Assembly: GCF_016889705.1 (NCBI RefSeq)
Contig: NZ_CP069526.1
Location: 2,170,001-2,234,000 of the forward strand
Direction of reading: 5' to 3'
Length of the DNA stretch: 64,000 nucleotides
From: Amycolatopsis sp. FDAARGOS 1241
GTDB lineage: Bacteria > Actinomycetota > Actinomycetes > Mycobacteriales > Pseudonocardiaceae
Numbering within the stretch: position 1 is the stretch's first letter; every line of letters starts with the position of its first letter. Positions 51,389 to 61,377 of this stretch are shown here, in pieces. Made by a program: the position numbers and the translations under genes. Below the pieces are notes generated by a model that searched no databases, was not told where the DNA came from, and saw only the letters and a program-made list of their open reading frames with translations.

Positions 51389-54300
51389 ATGTCGAACGCG
51401 GACACACCCGCCGATCAGACCGGCGGGAATACCGCCGCATCCGTGGCGAGCCAGTTGGGCGAGCTGCCGCCGCGCATCCGTGTGCACGCGCTGGCCAAGC
51501 TGCTGGGCCAGAGCAGCCGCGACCTGCTCGCCAAGCTGGCCGAACTGGGGGAGAGCCCCCGCAGCGCGCAGTCGAGCGTGACCCGTGAGGTCGCGTTCCG
51601 CGTGGCCGAGGCACTGGCTGAGCCGGCCGACGAAGCCGGCGCGGAAACCGTTGAGGCGGCCGAGACTTCCGAGACTTTCGAGGCGTCCCCGGCGGCCGAA
51701 AGCGCCGAGGCCGCTTCGCCGCAGCCCGAGCCCGCCGCTGCGGCTTCCGCTGCCCAAGCGCAGGCCGAGCCCGCGGCGCCCGCCGCCGAGCCGGAGGAAC
51801 GGACGCCCGCGCGCCGTCGCGTGCGCCGCAGCGTCGCGCCCGCGATCCCGGCCGCCGAAGCCCCGGCTGCCGAGACCGAGCCCGAACCGCAGTCCGCGCA
51901 GGCCAAGCGCCCGGTGCACGTGCCGGTGTTCGCCGCGCCGTCGCCGGTGTTCCTGCCACCGGAGCCCGAGCCGGCGGCAGAACGCCCCGCGCGGCCGCGG
52001 CCCGAGGCCGTGTTCGGCGTCGGCTCCGAGCCGGTGAAGGCCGAGCAGGCTGAGGAAGAGCAGGTCGAGGACACCACGGCCGACGAGGCCGACGACCGCT
52101 CCGACGAAGACGGCGAAGGCCCCGGCGGCCGGCGCCGCCGCCGGCGCGGACGTCGCGGCCGCGGTCGCGGCAAGGGCGGCGACGAAGGTGCCGACACCGA
52201 CGAGGAGCCCGGCGAGGACCAGGGCCGCAAGCGCGAGGACGACAGGGACAGGGACAAGGACGAGGACGACAAGGACAAGCAGGCCGACACCGAGGCCGGT
52301 GAACGCGCCGAGGGCGAGTCCGACGAGTCCTCCGCGGACGGCGACGCCGACAGCGAGGTCGACGGCGAGGGTGGCAGCCGCCGCCGGCGCCGCCGGCGCC
52401 GCCGCAAGGGCGGGGACGACGACACCGCCGACGCCGCGGGCGGCGACGACCCGCCGAACACCGTCACCCACGTGCGCCAGGGCAAGGCCGAGCAGGCCGA
52501 GCGCCCGGCGCGCGATGAGGTGCGCAGCGTCCGCGGCTCCACGCGCCTGGAGGCCAAGCGCCAGCGCCGCCGCGACGGCCGCGAGGCCGGCCGCCGCCGC
52601 GCGCCGATCCTGTCCGAGGCCGAGTTCCTGGCCCGCCGGGAGTCGGTGGAGCGCACGATGGTCGTCGCCGAGAAGGGCGACAACACGCAGATCGGCGTGC
52701 TCGAGGACGGCGTCCTCGTGGAGCACTTCGTCACGTCGGCCGGCAGCGGCTCGATCGTCGGCAACGTCTACCTCGGCCGCGTGCAGAACGTGCTGCCGAG
52801 CATGGAGGCCGCGTTCATCGACATCGGCCGCGGCCGCAACGCCGTGCTGTACGCCGGTGAAGTCGACTGGGACGCCGCCGGCCTCGAGGGCAAGGCGCGC
52901 AAGATCGAGCAGGCCCTGTCCACCGGCGACAGCGTGCTCGTGCAGGTCACCAAGGACCCGGTCGGGCACAAGGGTGCCCGGCTGACCACGCAGATCTCGC
53001 TGCCGGGCCGCTTCCTGGTCTACGTGCCGGCCGGCGGGGCCACCGGCATTTCGCGCAAGCTGCCGGAGAACGAGCGGCGCCGCCTCAAGGACATCCTCAA
53101 GCGCATCGTCCCCGAGGACGCGGGCGTGATCATCCGCACCGCCTCGGAGGGCATCAGCGAGGAGGAGCTCGACCGCGATGTCCGACGACTCAAGGCGCAG
53201 TGGGACGTCATCAAGGAGAAGGCCGACGCCGGGTCCGCCCGCAAGGGCGGCGCGCCGACCATGCTCTACGAGGAGCCCGACCTGCTGGTGAAGGTCGTGC
53301 GCGACCTGTTCACCGAGGACTTCGCCAAGCTCGAGGTGCAGGGCGGCAAGGCGTGGGAGACCATCCGCTCCTACGTCGAGCACGTCGCCCCGGACCTGAC
53401 CGATCGGCTCAAGCGTTACACCGGCACCGGCGACGTGTTCGCCGACCACCGGGTCGACGAGCAGATCATGAAGGCCCTCGACCGCAAGGTCTGGCTGCCC
53501 TCGGGCGGGTACCTCGTGATCGACCGCACCGAGGCCATGACGGTCATCGACGTCAACACGGGCAAGTTCACCGGCTCGGGCGGCAACCTCGAGGAGACGG
53601 TGACGCGCAACAACCTGGAGTCGGCGGAGGAGATCGTCCGCCAGCTGCGGCTGCGCGACATCGGCGGCATCATCGTGATCGACTTCATCGACATGGTGCT
53701 CGAGTCCAACCGCGAACTGGTGCTGCGCCGCCTCACCGAGTGCCTGGGCCGCGACCGCACGCGCCACCAGGTCGCGGAGGTGACGTCGCTGGGCCTGGTC
53801 CAGATGACGCGCAAGAAGATCGGCACGGGCCTGCTCGAGGCGTTCTCGACGCCGTGCGAGCACTGCAAGGGCCGCGGCGTGATCGTGTCGACCGAGCTGC
53901 AGCGCAACGGCGGCGGCAACGGGCACAACGGGCACAACCACGCCGCCGGCGCGGACAGCAAGGGGTCCCGGCGCTCCCGCGGCCGCGGTGGCAAGACCGA
54001 GGAGCAGCACACCGAGCACCCGAAGGCCGACCAGCCGGCCGGCCCGACGCCCGAGCAGCGCGAATCCGCGGTGTCCGCCGTGCAGGCCATGGTGAACGCG
54101 TCGAAGGCGGCGTCGGTCAAGACCGACCACGAGCCCGCTGAGGCGCCCGAGGCTGCCGGCCAGCCGGCACCGGGCGGCGAGGCCACGGCCGGTGGCGAGG
54201 TCCACGCGGCGACCGCCGGTGGCGAGGCCGGGCAGGCCGCCGAGGACACGACCGGTGACCAGCGCAAGTCCCGCCGCGAGGCACGGGCTGCGCGCCAGGC

Positions 54301-54607
54301 CGCCGCAGCTGCGGAGGCTCCGGCCGAGCGGGCGGCCGATGTCCAGGCCGGCTCGGAGGCCAAAGCGGAGGCCGCGGAGGTTCGCTCGGACGAGGCCCAG
54401 CCGGCTGCGGAGAGCGAGACCGCCGCGTCGGAGGTCCAGCCGGAGCCGGCTGGAGCCGCTGAGGCGGACGAGTCTGCTGAGGCGGCTCAGGAGGCCGAAT
54501 CCGAGGCCAACGTGCCGGTCCCGGCGACGCGGCCCACCCGGCGCCGTCCGCGCCGGGCGGCGTCGCGGCCGGCGGGTCCGCCGGTGCACGCCACGGAGCA
54601 GAGCTGA
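51389..54607 (+). CDS. rne: Ribonuclease E/G family endoribonuclease
   Basis: 1072 residues. The N-terminal ~380 residues are Ala/Glu/Arg-rich and probably disordered, with an acidic block (residues about 220-340) and Arg-rich runs that may bind RNA or partners. The catalytic core (about 410-850) shows the S1-like [17 protein letters not shown] and [19 protein letters not shown], the DNase I-like [17 protein letters not shown] with the metal Asp, and the zinc-link [11 protein letters not shown]. The C-terminal ~200 residues are again low complexity. It starts mRNA decay and rRNA processing. ATG 51389 follows GGAGGAG; longer frames into 51008 lack support. Confidence 0.95.
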   Translation: MSNADTPADQTGGNTAASVASQLGELPPRIRVHALAKLLGQSSRDLLAKLAELGESPRSAQSSVTREVAFRVAEALAEPADEAGAETVEAAETSETFEASPAAESAEAASPQPEPAAAASAAQAQAEPAAPAAEPEERTPARRRVRRSVAPAIPAAEAPAAETEPEPQSAQAKRPVHVPVFAAPSPVFLPPEPEPAAERPARPRPEAVFGVGSEPVKAEQAEEEQVEDTTADEADDRSDEDGEGPGGRRRRRRGRRGRGRGKGGDEGADTDEEPGEDQGRKREDDRDRDKDEDDKDKQADTEAGERAEGESDESSADGDADSEVDGEGGSRRRRRRRRRKGGDDDTADAAGGDDPPNTVTHVRQGKAEQAERPARDEVRSVRGSTRLEAKRQRRRDGREAGRRRAPILSEAEFLARRESVERTMVVAEKGDNTQIGVLEDGVLVEHFVTSAGSGSIVGNVYLGRVQNVLPSMEAAFIDIGRGRNAVLYAGEVDWDAAGLEGKARKIEQALSTGDSVLVQVTKDPVGHKGARLTTQISLPGRFLVYVPAGGATGISRKLPENERRRLKDILKRIVPEDAGVIIRTASEGISEEELDRDVRRLKAQWDVIKEKADAGSARKGGAPTMLYEEPDLLVKVVRDLFTEDFAKLEVQGGKAWETIRSYVEHVAPDLTDRLKRYTGTGDVFADHRVDEQIMKALDRKVWLPSGGYLVIDRTEAMTVIDVNTGKFTGSGGNLEETVTRNNLESAEEIVRQLRLRDIGGIIVIDFIDMVLESNRELVLRRLTECLGRDRTRHQVAEVTSLGLVQMTRKKIGTGLLEAFSTPCEHCKGRGVIVSTELQRNGGGNGHNGHNHAAGADSKGSRRSRGRGGKTEEQHTEHPKADQPAGPTPEQRESAVSAVQAMVNASKAASVKTDHEPAEAPEAAGQPAPGGEATAGGEVHAATAGGEAGQAAEDTTGDQRKSRREARAARQAAAAAEAPAERAADVQAGSEAKAEAAEVRSDEAQPAAESETAASEVQPEPAGAAEADESAEAAQEAESEANVPVPATRPTRRRPRRAASRPAGPPVHATEQS

Positions 54608-54613
54608 AAGACC

Positions 54614-54655
54614 ACGTAGGGGACCCCGGTGTCCATCCACCGGGGAACCTCACGT
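54614..54655 (+). terminator. Hairpin after rne
   Basis: CCCCGGTG (54624-54631) pairs with CACCGGGG (54638-54645) around a 6-nt loop, extended by ACGTAGG/CCT-C-ACGT outside (54614-54655). It starts 6 bp after the rne stop. Confidence 0.6.
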
Positions 54656-54666
54656 AACCTGTAGTA

Positions 54667-54689
54667 CGGCCTGCCACCAGAGCAGGCCG
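54667..54689 (+). promoter_or_regulatory. Hairpin in the rplU leader region
   Basis: CGGCCTGC (54667-54674) pairs with GCAGGCCG (54682-54689). It may be part of an rplU leader or a second terminator element. TAGTTT at 54755-54760 is a possible -10 for rplU downstream of it. Confidence 0.35.
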
Positions 54690-54788
54690 CTGCGCGAGCA
54701 CCTGGACCGCCCCCGGGCGGGCCGTCCGCGCCAGCCCCCCACCCGATTGCCTAGTAGTTTTAGGGCCGAGTTAATGCAGGAGACTTCC

Positions 54789-55103
54789 GTGTCGGCGTAC
54801 GCGATCGTCAAGACCGGCGGCAAGCAGTACAAGGTGGCCGTCGGCGACGTCGTCGAGGTCGAGAAGCTCGAGGGCGAGCCGGGCACCGAGCACACCTTTC
54901 CCGCCGTGCTGTTCGTGGACGGTGGCGAGGTCACCACGGACGCCGACGCGTTGGCGAAGGTCTCGGTCACCGGCAAGGTCGTGGAGCAGACCAAGGGTCC
55001 GAAGATCCGGATCCACAAGTTCAAGAACAAGACCGGCTACCACAAGCGCCAGGGTCACCGGCAGAAGCTGACCCGCGTCGAGGTCACCGGCATCTCCAAG
55101 TAG
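54789..55103 (+). CDS. rplU: 50S ribosomal protein L21
   Basis: 104 residues, normal for L21. [20 protein letters not shown] opens it, and [14 protein letters not shown] near the end is the rRNA-binding KKKR-like region. GTG 54789 follows AGGAG, and the in-frame ATG at 54774 would add a non-conserved start. It binds 23S rRNA. It is followed 47 bp later by rpmA. Confidence 0.97.
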   Translation: MSAYAIVKTGGKQYKVAVGDVVEVEKLEGEPGTEHTFPAVLFVDGGEVTTDADALAKVSVTGKVVEQTKGPKIRIHKFKNKTGYHKRQGHRQKLTRVEVTGISK

Positions 55104-55150
55104 TTCTTCGGATCTTCGTAGACTGAAACTTTGCAAGAAGGGCTTGAGCG

Positions 55151-55408
55151 ATGGCTCACAAGAAGGGTGCGTCCAGCTCCCGCAACGGTCGTGACTCCAA
55201 CGCCCAGCGGCTGGGCGTGAAGCGCTACGGCGGCCAGGAGGTCAACGCCGGCGAGATCCTGGTCCGCCAGCGCGGCACCAAGTTCCACCCCGGCGTGAAC
55301 GTCGGCCGTGGCGGCGACGACACGCTGTTCGCGCTCGCCGCCGGTGCGGTCGAGTTCGGCACGAAGCGTGGCCGCAAGACGGTCAACATCGTGCCGGTCG
55401 AAGCCTGA
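55151..55408 (+). CDS. rpmA: 50S ribosomal protein L27
   Basis: 85 residues. [20 protein letters not shown] and [15 protein letters not shown] are the L27 signatures. The N-terminus directly starts MAHKKG, without the cleavable extension of firmicute L27. It reaches toward the peptidyl-transfer centre. ATG 55151 follows GAAGGG. A strong terminator follows. Confidence 0.98.
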   Translation: MAHKKGASSSRNGRDSNAQRLGVKRYGGQEVNAGEILVRQRGTKFHPGVNVGRGGDDTLFALAAGAVEFGTKRGRKTVNIVPVEA

Positions 55409-55440
55409 GTTTTCGGCTTCTTCGACACGTACGACTCTCG

Positions 55441-55481
55441 AACGAGGGGTGGAGCCGGAATACCCGGCGCCACCCCTCGTT
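55441..55481 (+). terminator. Terminator of rplU-rpmA
   Basis: AACGAGGGGTGG (55441-55452) pairs with CCACCCCTCGTT (55470-55481), with an inner GCCGG/CCGGC stem and a following T-rich tract. Confidence 0.85.
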
Positions 55482-55531
55482 TGTCTTGTCCGGTAGTTCT
55501 TCGTTTTTCGTGAGTGAAGTGAGGCAATGTC

Positions 55532-57022
55532 ATGGCGTCCCGGTTCGTGGACCGTGCGGTGATCCACTTGACCGCCGGTGACGGTGGGAACGGCTGTGCC
55601 TCGGTGCACCGCGAGAAGTTCAAGCCGCTCGGCGGTCCCGACGGCGGCAATGGCGGCAACGGCGGCGACGTCACGCTGATCGTCGACCCCGGTGTCCACA
55701 CGCTGCTCGACTTCCACTTCCGCCCCCACGCCCGCGCCGGCAACGGCAAGATGGGCCAGGGCGGCCACCGCAATGGCGCCATGGGCGACGCGCTGGAGCT
55801 GCGCGTGCCGTCCGGCACCGTCGTGTTCACCGAGGATGGCGAGCTGGTCGCCGACCTCGTCGCACCGGGCACGAGGTTCGTCGCCGCCCAGGGCGGCCGC
55901 GGTGGCCTCGGCAACGCCGCGCTGGCGTCGAAGGCCCGCAAGGCCCCCGGGTTCGCGCTGCTGGGCGAGCCGGGTGAGTCGCGCAACCTCGTGCTGGAGC
56001 TGCGGTCGGTCGCCGACGTCGGCCTGCTGGGCTTCCCGAGCGCGGGCAAGTCGTCGCTGATCTCCGTGCTCTCGGCCGCGAAGCCGAAGATCGCCGACTA
56101 CCCGTTCACCACGCTCGTGCCGAACCTGGGCGTGATCACCGCCGGCAACACCGTCTACACGATGGCGGACGTGCCGGGCCTGATCCCCGGCGCCGCCGAG
56201 GGCAAGGGCCTGGGACTGGACTTCCTGCGCCACATCGAACGCTGCGCCGTGCTGGTGCACGTGGTCGACTGCGCGACGCTCGAGCCGGGCCGCGACCCGT
56301 TGTCCGATGTGGACGCGCTGGAGACCGAACTCGCGAAGTACACGCCGGGCCTGGGCGGCAAGCTCGACGAACGCCCGCGCGTGGTCGTGCTGAACAAGAT
56401 CGACGTGCCGGAAGCCGCCGAGCTGGCCGAGTTCGTGCGCCCGGAACTCGAGGCGCGTGGCCTGCAGGTGTTCGAGATCTCGACAGCGTCGCGCAAGGGC
56501 CTGCGGGAGCTCAGCTTCGCGCTGGCGAAGGTCGTGGAGGAGTACCGCGAGGCGCAGCCGGTGCTGGAGCCGGAGCGGATCGTGCTGCGGCCGCTCGCCG
56601 TCGACGACACGGGCTTCACCGTCGAGGCCGACCCGGAGGAAGAGGGCGCGTTCATCGTCCGCGGGGCGCGGCCCGAACGCTGGATCCGGCAGACGAACTT
56701 CGCCAACGACGAGGCCGTCGGGTACCTCGCCGACCGGCTCAACCGCCTCGGCGTCGAGGACCTGCTCGCGAAGCGGGGTGCCAAGCCGGGCAGCCCGGTC
56801 ACGATCGGCGACGTGCAGTTCGAGTGGGAGCCTTCGACCCCCGGCGTCGCGGTGCACCTGTCCGGCCGTGGCACGGACGTCCGGCTGGAGCGCACCGACC
56901 GCGTCAGCGCGTCCGAGCGCAAGGAAGCCCGCCGGGTCCGTCGTGACGGGACCGCCGAGGACGACGAGACGGCCGGCTTCGCGGACGACTTCGACAACGA
57001 TCTGGAAGATCTGGACCGGTGA
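55532..57022 (+). CDS. obgE: GTPase Obg (ObgE/CgtA)
   Basis: 496 residues. The glycine-rich OBG domain (about 1-160; [20 protein letters not shown]) precedes the GTPase domain: [12 protein letters not shown] (G1), DYPFTT (G2), DVPGL (G3), NKID (G4) and the SxxS region (G5). The C-terminal OCT domain (about 350-430) and an acidic tail follow. Obg supports 50S assembly and stress responses. It overlaps proB by GTGA. Order rplU, rpmA, obg, proB is standard. Confidence 0.97.
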   Translation: MASRFVDRAVIHLTAGDGGNGCASVHREKFKPLGGPDGGNGGNGGDVTLIVDPGVHTLLDFHFRPHARAGNGKMGQGGHRNGAMGDALELRVPSGTVVFTEDGELVADLVAPGTRFVAAQGGRGGLGNAALASKARKAPGFALLGEPGESRNLVLELRSVADVGLLGFPSAGKSSLISVLSAAKPKIADYPFTTLVPNLGVITAGNTVYTMADVPGLIPGAAEGKGLGLDFLRHIERCAVLVHVVDCATLEPGRDPLSDVDALETELAKYTPGLGGKLDERPRVVVLNKIDVPEAAELAEFVRPELEARGLQVFEISTASRKGLRELSFALAKVVEEYREAQPVLEPERIVLRPLAVDDTGFTVEADPEEEGAFIVRGARPERWIRQTNFANDEAVGYLADRLNRLGVEDLLAKRGAKPGSPVTIGDVQFEWEPSTPGVAVHLSGRGTDVRLERTDRVSASERKEARRVRRDGTAEDDETAGFADDFDNDLEDLDR

Positions 57023-58128
57023 GCGGCACGCGCGTCGAGATCGCCGAAGCTCGCAGGGTCGTCGTCAAGGTCGGTTCGTCGGCCCTCACCACGGCGGGCG
57101 ATGGCTTGGACGTGAAGAGACTCGACGCGCTGGTCGACGCCATCGCGGCGCGGGTCGCGCGGGAGTGCCAGATCGTGCTCGTGTCCTCGGGTGCGATCGG
57201 CGCGGGCCTGGCGCCGCTGTCGCTGGGCAAGCGCCCGCGTGACCTGGCCACGAAGCAGGCGGCGGCGAGCGTCGGGCAGCTCGCGCTGGCCCACGCGTAC
57301 GCCGAATCGTTCGGCCGGTACTCGCTCACCGTCGGCCAGGTCCTGCTGACTTCCGACGACGTCGTGCGCCGCTCGCACTACCGCAACGCGCAGCGCACGT
57401 TCTCGCGGCTGCTCGCGCTCGGCGCCGTACCGGTGGTGAACGAAAACGACACCGTCGCCACGCAGGAAATCCGCTTCGGGGACAACGACCGCCTCGCCGC
57501 GCTCGTCGCCCACCTCGTCGGTGCCGACGCGCTGATTCTGCTGTCCGATGTGGACGGTCTCTACGACGGCGACCCGCGCGACGGCGCGACGCGCAAGATC
57601 ACCGAGGTGCTCAGCGAGTCGGACGTCGAGGGCATCGCCGTCGGCATGTCGTCGTCGGGCCTCGGCACCGGCGGCATGGTCTCGAAGCTCGCCGCCGCCC
57701 GCACGGCCGCGGGCGCCGGTATCCCCGTGCTCCTCGCGGCCGCCGCCGACGCGGCCGGCGCGCTGGGCTCCGCCGACGTCGGCACGGCTTTCGCCCCGGC
57801 CGACACGCGCCTGTCTGCGCGCCGCTTCTGGCTCGGCTACGCCGCGGATTCCACCGGGCGCCTGCGCCTCGACGACGGCGCCGTGGCCGCGATCCTGCGC
57901 CGCCGTTCGCTGCTCGCCGCCGGCATCACGGGCATCGAGGGCAAGTTCGAAGCGGGCGACGTCGTGGACCTCGTGGACGCCAAGGACGTCCCCGTCGCCC
58001 GTGGCGTGGTCTCGTTCGACGCCGGCGAACTGCCCGACCTCATCGGCCGCTCCACCCACGAGGTCTCCGTGGAGCACCGCCGCGAAGTCGTCCACGCCGA
58101 CGATCTCGTCCCCCTGCGCCGCTCCTGA
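57019..58128 (+). CDS. proB: Glutamate 5-kinase
   Basis: 369 residues. The kinase domain (about 1-255) has [52 protein letters not shown] and [14 protein letters not shown], typical of ProB. The C-terminal PUA domain (about 275-365) follows. It phosphorylates glutamate, the first step of proline synthesis. The GTG start overlaps the obg stop (GTGA). proA is not in the window. Confidence 0.97.
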   Translation: MSGTRVEIAEARRVVVKVGSSALTTAGDGLDVKRLDALVDAIAARVARECQIVLVSSGAIGAGLAPLSLGKRPRDLATKQAAASVGQLALAHAYAESFGRYSLTVGQVLLTSDDVVRRSHYRNAQRTFSRLLALGAVPVVNENDTVATQEIRFGDNDRLAALVAHLVGADALILLSDVDGLYDGDPRDGATRKITEVLSESDVEGIAVGMSSSGLGTGGMVSKLAAARTAAGAGIPVLLAAAADAAGALGSADVGTAFAPADTRLSARRFWLGYAADSTGRLRLDDGAVAAILRRRSLLAAGITGIEGKFEAGDVVDLVDAKDVPVARGVVSFDAGELPDLIGRSTHEVSVEHRREVVHADDLVPLRRS

Positions 58129-58313
58129 CTGCTCGGCGAAGGCCGAGTTGTTCGTCGAGAATCCGGCCTGCTCGCGCCTCGAAGCCGGACACCCGAAGTT
58201 TCGCCGGCCGGTGCCGTCCAGGCTGTCGGCGAAAGTTTGGTACCCGACACAGCCCCGGTGTCTGAACCACCCGCCCAGCCCGCGTGGGGCGACGCCGTTG
58301 TCGCCCCGCACGG

Positions 58314-59036
58314 TCAAAGGTTGATCAGGCGGGCGCCGCCGTCGGTTTCCAGGACGGTGCCCGTGGTGTTCGCATTCGTGGCCGCGAAGACGACGGCTTC
58401 GGCGACGTCCTCGGCTGTCCCGACCTTGCGGACGGGCAGGGCGGCGGCCGCCCGCGCGAAGTAGGCCGCGCGCTGCTCGGCCGGGAACCCGCTCCACCGC
58501 GGCGTGTCCACGACACCCGGCGACACGGCGTTCACGCGGATCGGCGCCAGTTCGGCCGCCAACGGTTTGATCGCGGCTTCGAGCGCGCCGTTGATCGCCG
58601 CGATGCCGGCCGTGCCGGGCATACCCGTGCGCGCGCTGACGGCCGTGACCAGGGTGATCGAGCCCGTCGGCGCGAGCCGGGGCAGGAGTGCCTGGATCGT
58701 CGTGAGGTGCGCCCAGAACTCGGCATCGAAGGCGCGGCGCAGCATGCCCAGATCGAGGTCCGCGATCGGGCCCATGCCTTCGGTGCCGCTCAGGCTCACG
58801 ACCAGTGCGTCGAGCCGGCCGAGCTGGTCGCCGAGCGCGGTCATCGCGGCCGCGTCGCCGCCATCGGGCTGGTGGCCGGTGAGGTCCGGGTCGCTGAGCG
58901 CGAGGTCATCGAGCCGCTCCTTGCCGCGGCCGGTCAGGCGGACCTCGAAGCCGTGCTCACGCAGCTGGCGTGCGGTCGCCAGCCCGATGCCCGAAGTGCC
59001 CCCGGCGACGAGGGCTCGCGTCTGGCGCCGAAGCAC
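58314..59036 (-). CDS. Atypical SDR family protein without the catalytic Tyr/Lys
   Basis: 240 residues from GTG 59036. The cofactor motif ALVAGGTSGIGLATAR is intact, but the NNAG region reads LVVSLSG. Where Tyr-x3-Lys is expected the sequence is GTAGIAAINGALEAAIK, with Ile and Asn in those positions. It may be a non-classical SDR or a binding protein. No ribosome site is visible, and the start lies inside the remnant of another gene on the opposite strand, so the original 5' end may be lost. The 185 bp after proB contains an 8-bp inverted repeat (58199-58206 with 58227-58234). Confidence 0.75.
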   Translation of the reverse strand: MLRRQTRALVAGGTSGIGLATARQLREHGFEVRLTGRGKERLDDLALSDPDLTGHQPDGGDAAAMTALGDQLGRLDALVVSLSGTEGMGPIADLDLGMLRRAFDAEFWAHLTTIQALLPRLAPTGSITLVTAVSARTGMPGTAGIAAINGALEAAIKPLAAELAPIRVNAVSPGVVDTPRWSGFPAEQRAAYFARAAAALPVRKVGTAEDVAEAVVFAATNANTTGTVLETDGGARLINL

Positions 59037-59203
59037 CGGTGGCCGTCGCGGAGTACGAACGCGAGATGCGCAAGTACGCGGACAAGGCCGTCCGCGCTTC
59101 GGCCCGCAGCGCCGAACAGTTCGTTTCCGAAAGCCGCCTCGGCCGGGCGCTGACACGGACGATGCTGCGGGCGATGGGCGCGGTTCAGAAATTGCGCCGT
59201 TGA
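59030..59203 (+). pseudogene. C-terminal remnant of an FAD-dependent monooxygenase
   Basis: In one frame the plus strand reads VAVAEYEREMRKYADKAVRA, then SRLGRALTRTMLRAM and a stop at 59203. This matches the C-terminal helices of PHBH-type FAD hydroxylases. The rest of the gene is missing; its 5' side is replaced by the SDR gene on the other strand. The match is from memory of the family. Confidence 0.5.
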
Positions 59204-59206
59204 GGC

Positions 59207-59503
59207 TCAGGCCGCGGGCCGGGGGAGTGCCGCGATCGCCGTTTCCGCGATGTCCAGCCGAGCTTCCTCGCTCGCGCCCGCTTTGCTGCCTCGATGGCGC
59301 GCAGGACGGCCGGCAGCAGTGCCGCCAGTCTGATCCGCCAGTCCGGCCGCGCCCGCGGCCCGCAGGCGGCCGCGGTGGGCGACGTCGGCGGCGTCGACGT
59401 GGGTGACCAGGCGGGAGTGAGCGTCCTCGGCGGACCCGCGCCGCTCGCGCCCGGTGGCGTCGACGATCGCGGCGCAGGAGGCCGACGCGTCGTCGTTCGT
59501 CAA
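59207..59503 (-). pseudogene. Decayed coding sequence of unknown function
   Basis: A frame from TTG 59503 has good GC-rich codon bias to about 59340. The bias then moves to another frame (LAALLPAVLRAIEAAK) and back (RLDIAETAIAALPRPAA to the stop at 59207). This looks like a helical protein with at least two frameshifts and no ribosome site. I cannot assign a family. Confidence 0.3.
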
Positions 59504-59582
59504 CGGCGCGGAGTGGTTTGTCGGGGGACCGAGCAGACCCGAGCCCCGGCGGGACTAGGCGGTCCCGCCGGAGCACCCGTGG

Positions 59583-61307
59583 TCAGAGCCGGCGCGGGGC
59601 CTCGATGCCGAGCAGTTCGAGGCCGAGCACGAGCGTCCGCGACGTCAGCGTGGCCAGCTGCACCCGCGACGCCCGCAGCTGCGGTGTTTCCGCCGCGAGC
59701 ACTGGGCACTGCTCGTAGAAGCGGGAGAACGTCACGGCCGTGTCGTACAAGTACGTGCAGAGCTTGTGCGGTACGTACGCGACGGTCGCGGAGCGGACGG
59801 CTTCACCGAAGCGCAGCAACGTGAGCGCGAGCGCGCGTTCGGCCGGCTCGGCGAGCGAGACCGGCGCTGTCTCGTGCTCGCCCGCCTTGGCGAGGATCGA
59901 CTCGATCCGCGCGTGCGCGTACTGCAGGTAGACGGACGTGTTGCCGTCCTTGGCCAGCATGCGGTCCCACTCGAACACGTAGTCGCGTTCGCGGTCGCCG
60001 GACAGGTCGGCGTACTTCACCGCACCGATCCCGACCGCCCGCGCGACCTCGCGCTGTTCGTCCGCGCCCAGCTCACTGCGTTCGGCCACCACGTCGGCGG
60101 CCTGCGAAACCGCTTCGGCCAGCAGGTCGGCGAGCTTGATCGTCTCGCCCGCGCGCGTGCGCATGACCTTGCCGTCGGCGCCGAGCACCGAGCCGAAGCC
60201 GATGTGCTCGGCGTGCACACCTTCGAGCCAGCCCGCGGCGCGGCAGACAGCGAAGATCATCGCGAAGTGCTGAGCCTGCGGCGTGCCGACGACGTACAGC
60301 AGATCGGTCGCGCCGCGTTCAGCGGTCCAGTACTTCGCGGTGGCGAGGTCGGTGGCCGCGTAGCCGTAGCCCCCGTCGCTCTTGCGGACGATCAGCGGCA
60401 GCCGGTCACCTTCGCGATTGTGGAAGCCTTCGGGGAACACGCACACGGCGCCGTCGCTGAGCTCGGTGAGCCCGTCGGCTTCGAGTTCGTCGACGACCTT
60501 CCCGAGGTACGGGTTGTAGAAGCTCTCGCCGTAGATGTCCGCGTCGGTGAGCGTGATGCCGAGCAGGTGGTAGACGTCGTTGAAGTGCCGCTTGGACTCG
60601 TCGACGAGCTCCTGCCAGGTGGCGAGCGTCTGCTCGTCGCCGCTCTGCAGCTTCACGACTCGCTCGCGCGAGCGCGTGGCGAAGGCCTCGTCGGAATCGA
60701 ACTTCCGGCGCGCGGCTTGGTAGAACGCGTTGAGGTCGCCGATTCCGCTGCGCCCAGCGGGTGGATCGTCGAGCAGGTGCTCGATGAGCATGCCGAACGG
60801 CGTGCCCCAGTCGCCGAGGTGGTTGTGCGGCAGCACTTCGTGGCCCGCGAACCTCAGCAGCCGCGAGATGGCGTCGCCGATCACCGACGAACGCAGGTGC
60901 CCGACGTGCATCTCCTTCGCGACGTTCGGGCTGCTGTAGTCGAGCGCGATCCGGCGCGGCTTCGCGGCGGGCTCGACGCCGAGCCGCGCGTCGTCGCTCA
61001 GCGCGGCCACGCGCTCTTCGAGCCACTCGCGGCGGAGCACGAAGTTGAGGAACCCGGGGCCGGCGATCTCGGGCGGCTCGGCGACGTCGTCGAGCCGCAG
61101 GTGCGCCACGATGGCCGAGGCCACCTCGCGCGGCGGCCGTCCGAGGCGTTTGCCCAGGCTCATGGCCAGGTTGCACTGGTAGTCCACGCCGTCACGCGTC
61201 GAGACCGCGATCAGCGCGTCCCTGGGGGCGATGTCGACGTCGAGCGCGCGGTGGAGGGCGTCCACCACGCGTCGCGCCAGCTCCTCACTAACCTCGGGCT
61301 TGCGCAC
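59583..61307 (-). CDS. argS: Arginyl-tRNA synthetase
   Basis: 574 residues. The N-terminal Add-1 domain is followed by the class I core: the HVGH-type signature SSPNVAKEMHVGHLRSSVIG, RKSDGGYGYAATDLATAKYW, and GKVMRTRAGETIKLADLL in place of KMSKS, as usual in ArgRS. The DALR anticodon-binding domain forms the last ~120 residues (KLCTYLYDTAVTFSRFYEQC). GTG 61307 follows GAAGGAGGGA. It lies outside the usual actinobacterial argS-lysA-hom context, so it could be a second copy; this cannot be tested here. Confidence 0.93.
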   Translation of the reverse strand: MRKPEVSEELARRVVDALHRALDVDIAPRDALIAVSTRDGVDYQCNLAMSLGKRLGRPPREVASAIVAHLRLDDVAEPPEIAGPGFLNFVLRREWLEERVAALSDDARLGVEPAAKPRRIALDYSSPNVAKEMHVGHLRSSVIGDAISRLLRFAGHEVLPHNHLGDWGTPFGMLIEHLLDDPPAGRSGIGDLNAFYQAARRKFDSDEAFATRSRERVVKLQSGDEQTLATWQELVDESKRHFNDVYHLLGITLTDADIYGESFYNPYLGKVVDELEADGLTELSDGAVCVFPEGFHNREGDRLPLIVRKSDGGYGYAATDLATAKYWTAERGATDLLYVVGTPQAQHFAMIFAVCRAAGWLEGVHAEHIGFGSVLGADGKVMRTRAGETIKLADLLAEAVSQAADVVAERSELGADEQREVARAVGIGAVKYADLSGDRERDYVFEWDRMLAKDGNTSVYLQYAHARIESILAKAGEHETAPVSLAEPAERALALTLLRFGEAVRSATVAYVPHKLCTYLYDTAVTFSRFYEQCPVLAAETPQLRASRVQLATLTSRTLVLGLELLGIEAPRRL

Positions 61308-61331
61308 GGTGTCCCTCCTTCTTCGCGTAGT

Positions 61332-61356
61332 CGAGTCGACGCAGCGTAGCGACTCG
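61332..61356 (-). promoter_or_regulatory. Inverted repeat and -10-like box upstream of argS
   Basis: CGAGTCG (61332-61338) and CGACTCG (61350-61356) form perfect 7-bp arms. Between them, on the minus strand, TACGCT matches TANNNT. This may be an operator over the argS promoter or a terminator of the upstream transporter gene. Confidence 0.4.
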
Positions 61357-61377
61357 GCCCGGCGCGGCCCGAAGGGA

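Noticed and set aside
51344..54640. A 1098-residue minus-strand frame opposite rne
   Set aside because: Leu/Ala/Gly-rich shadow of the rne coding sequence without motifs or start signals.
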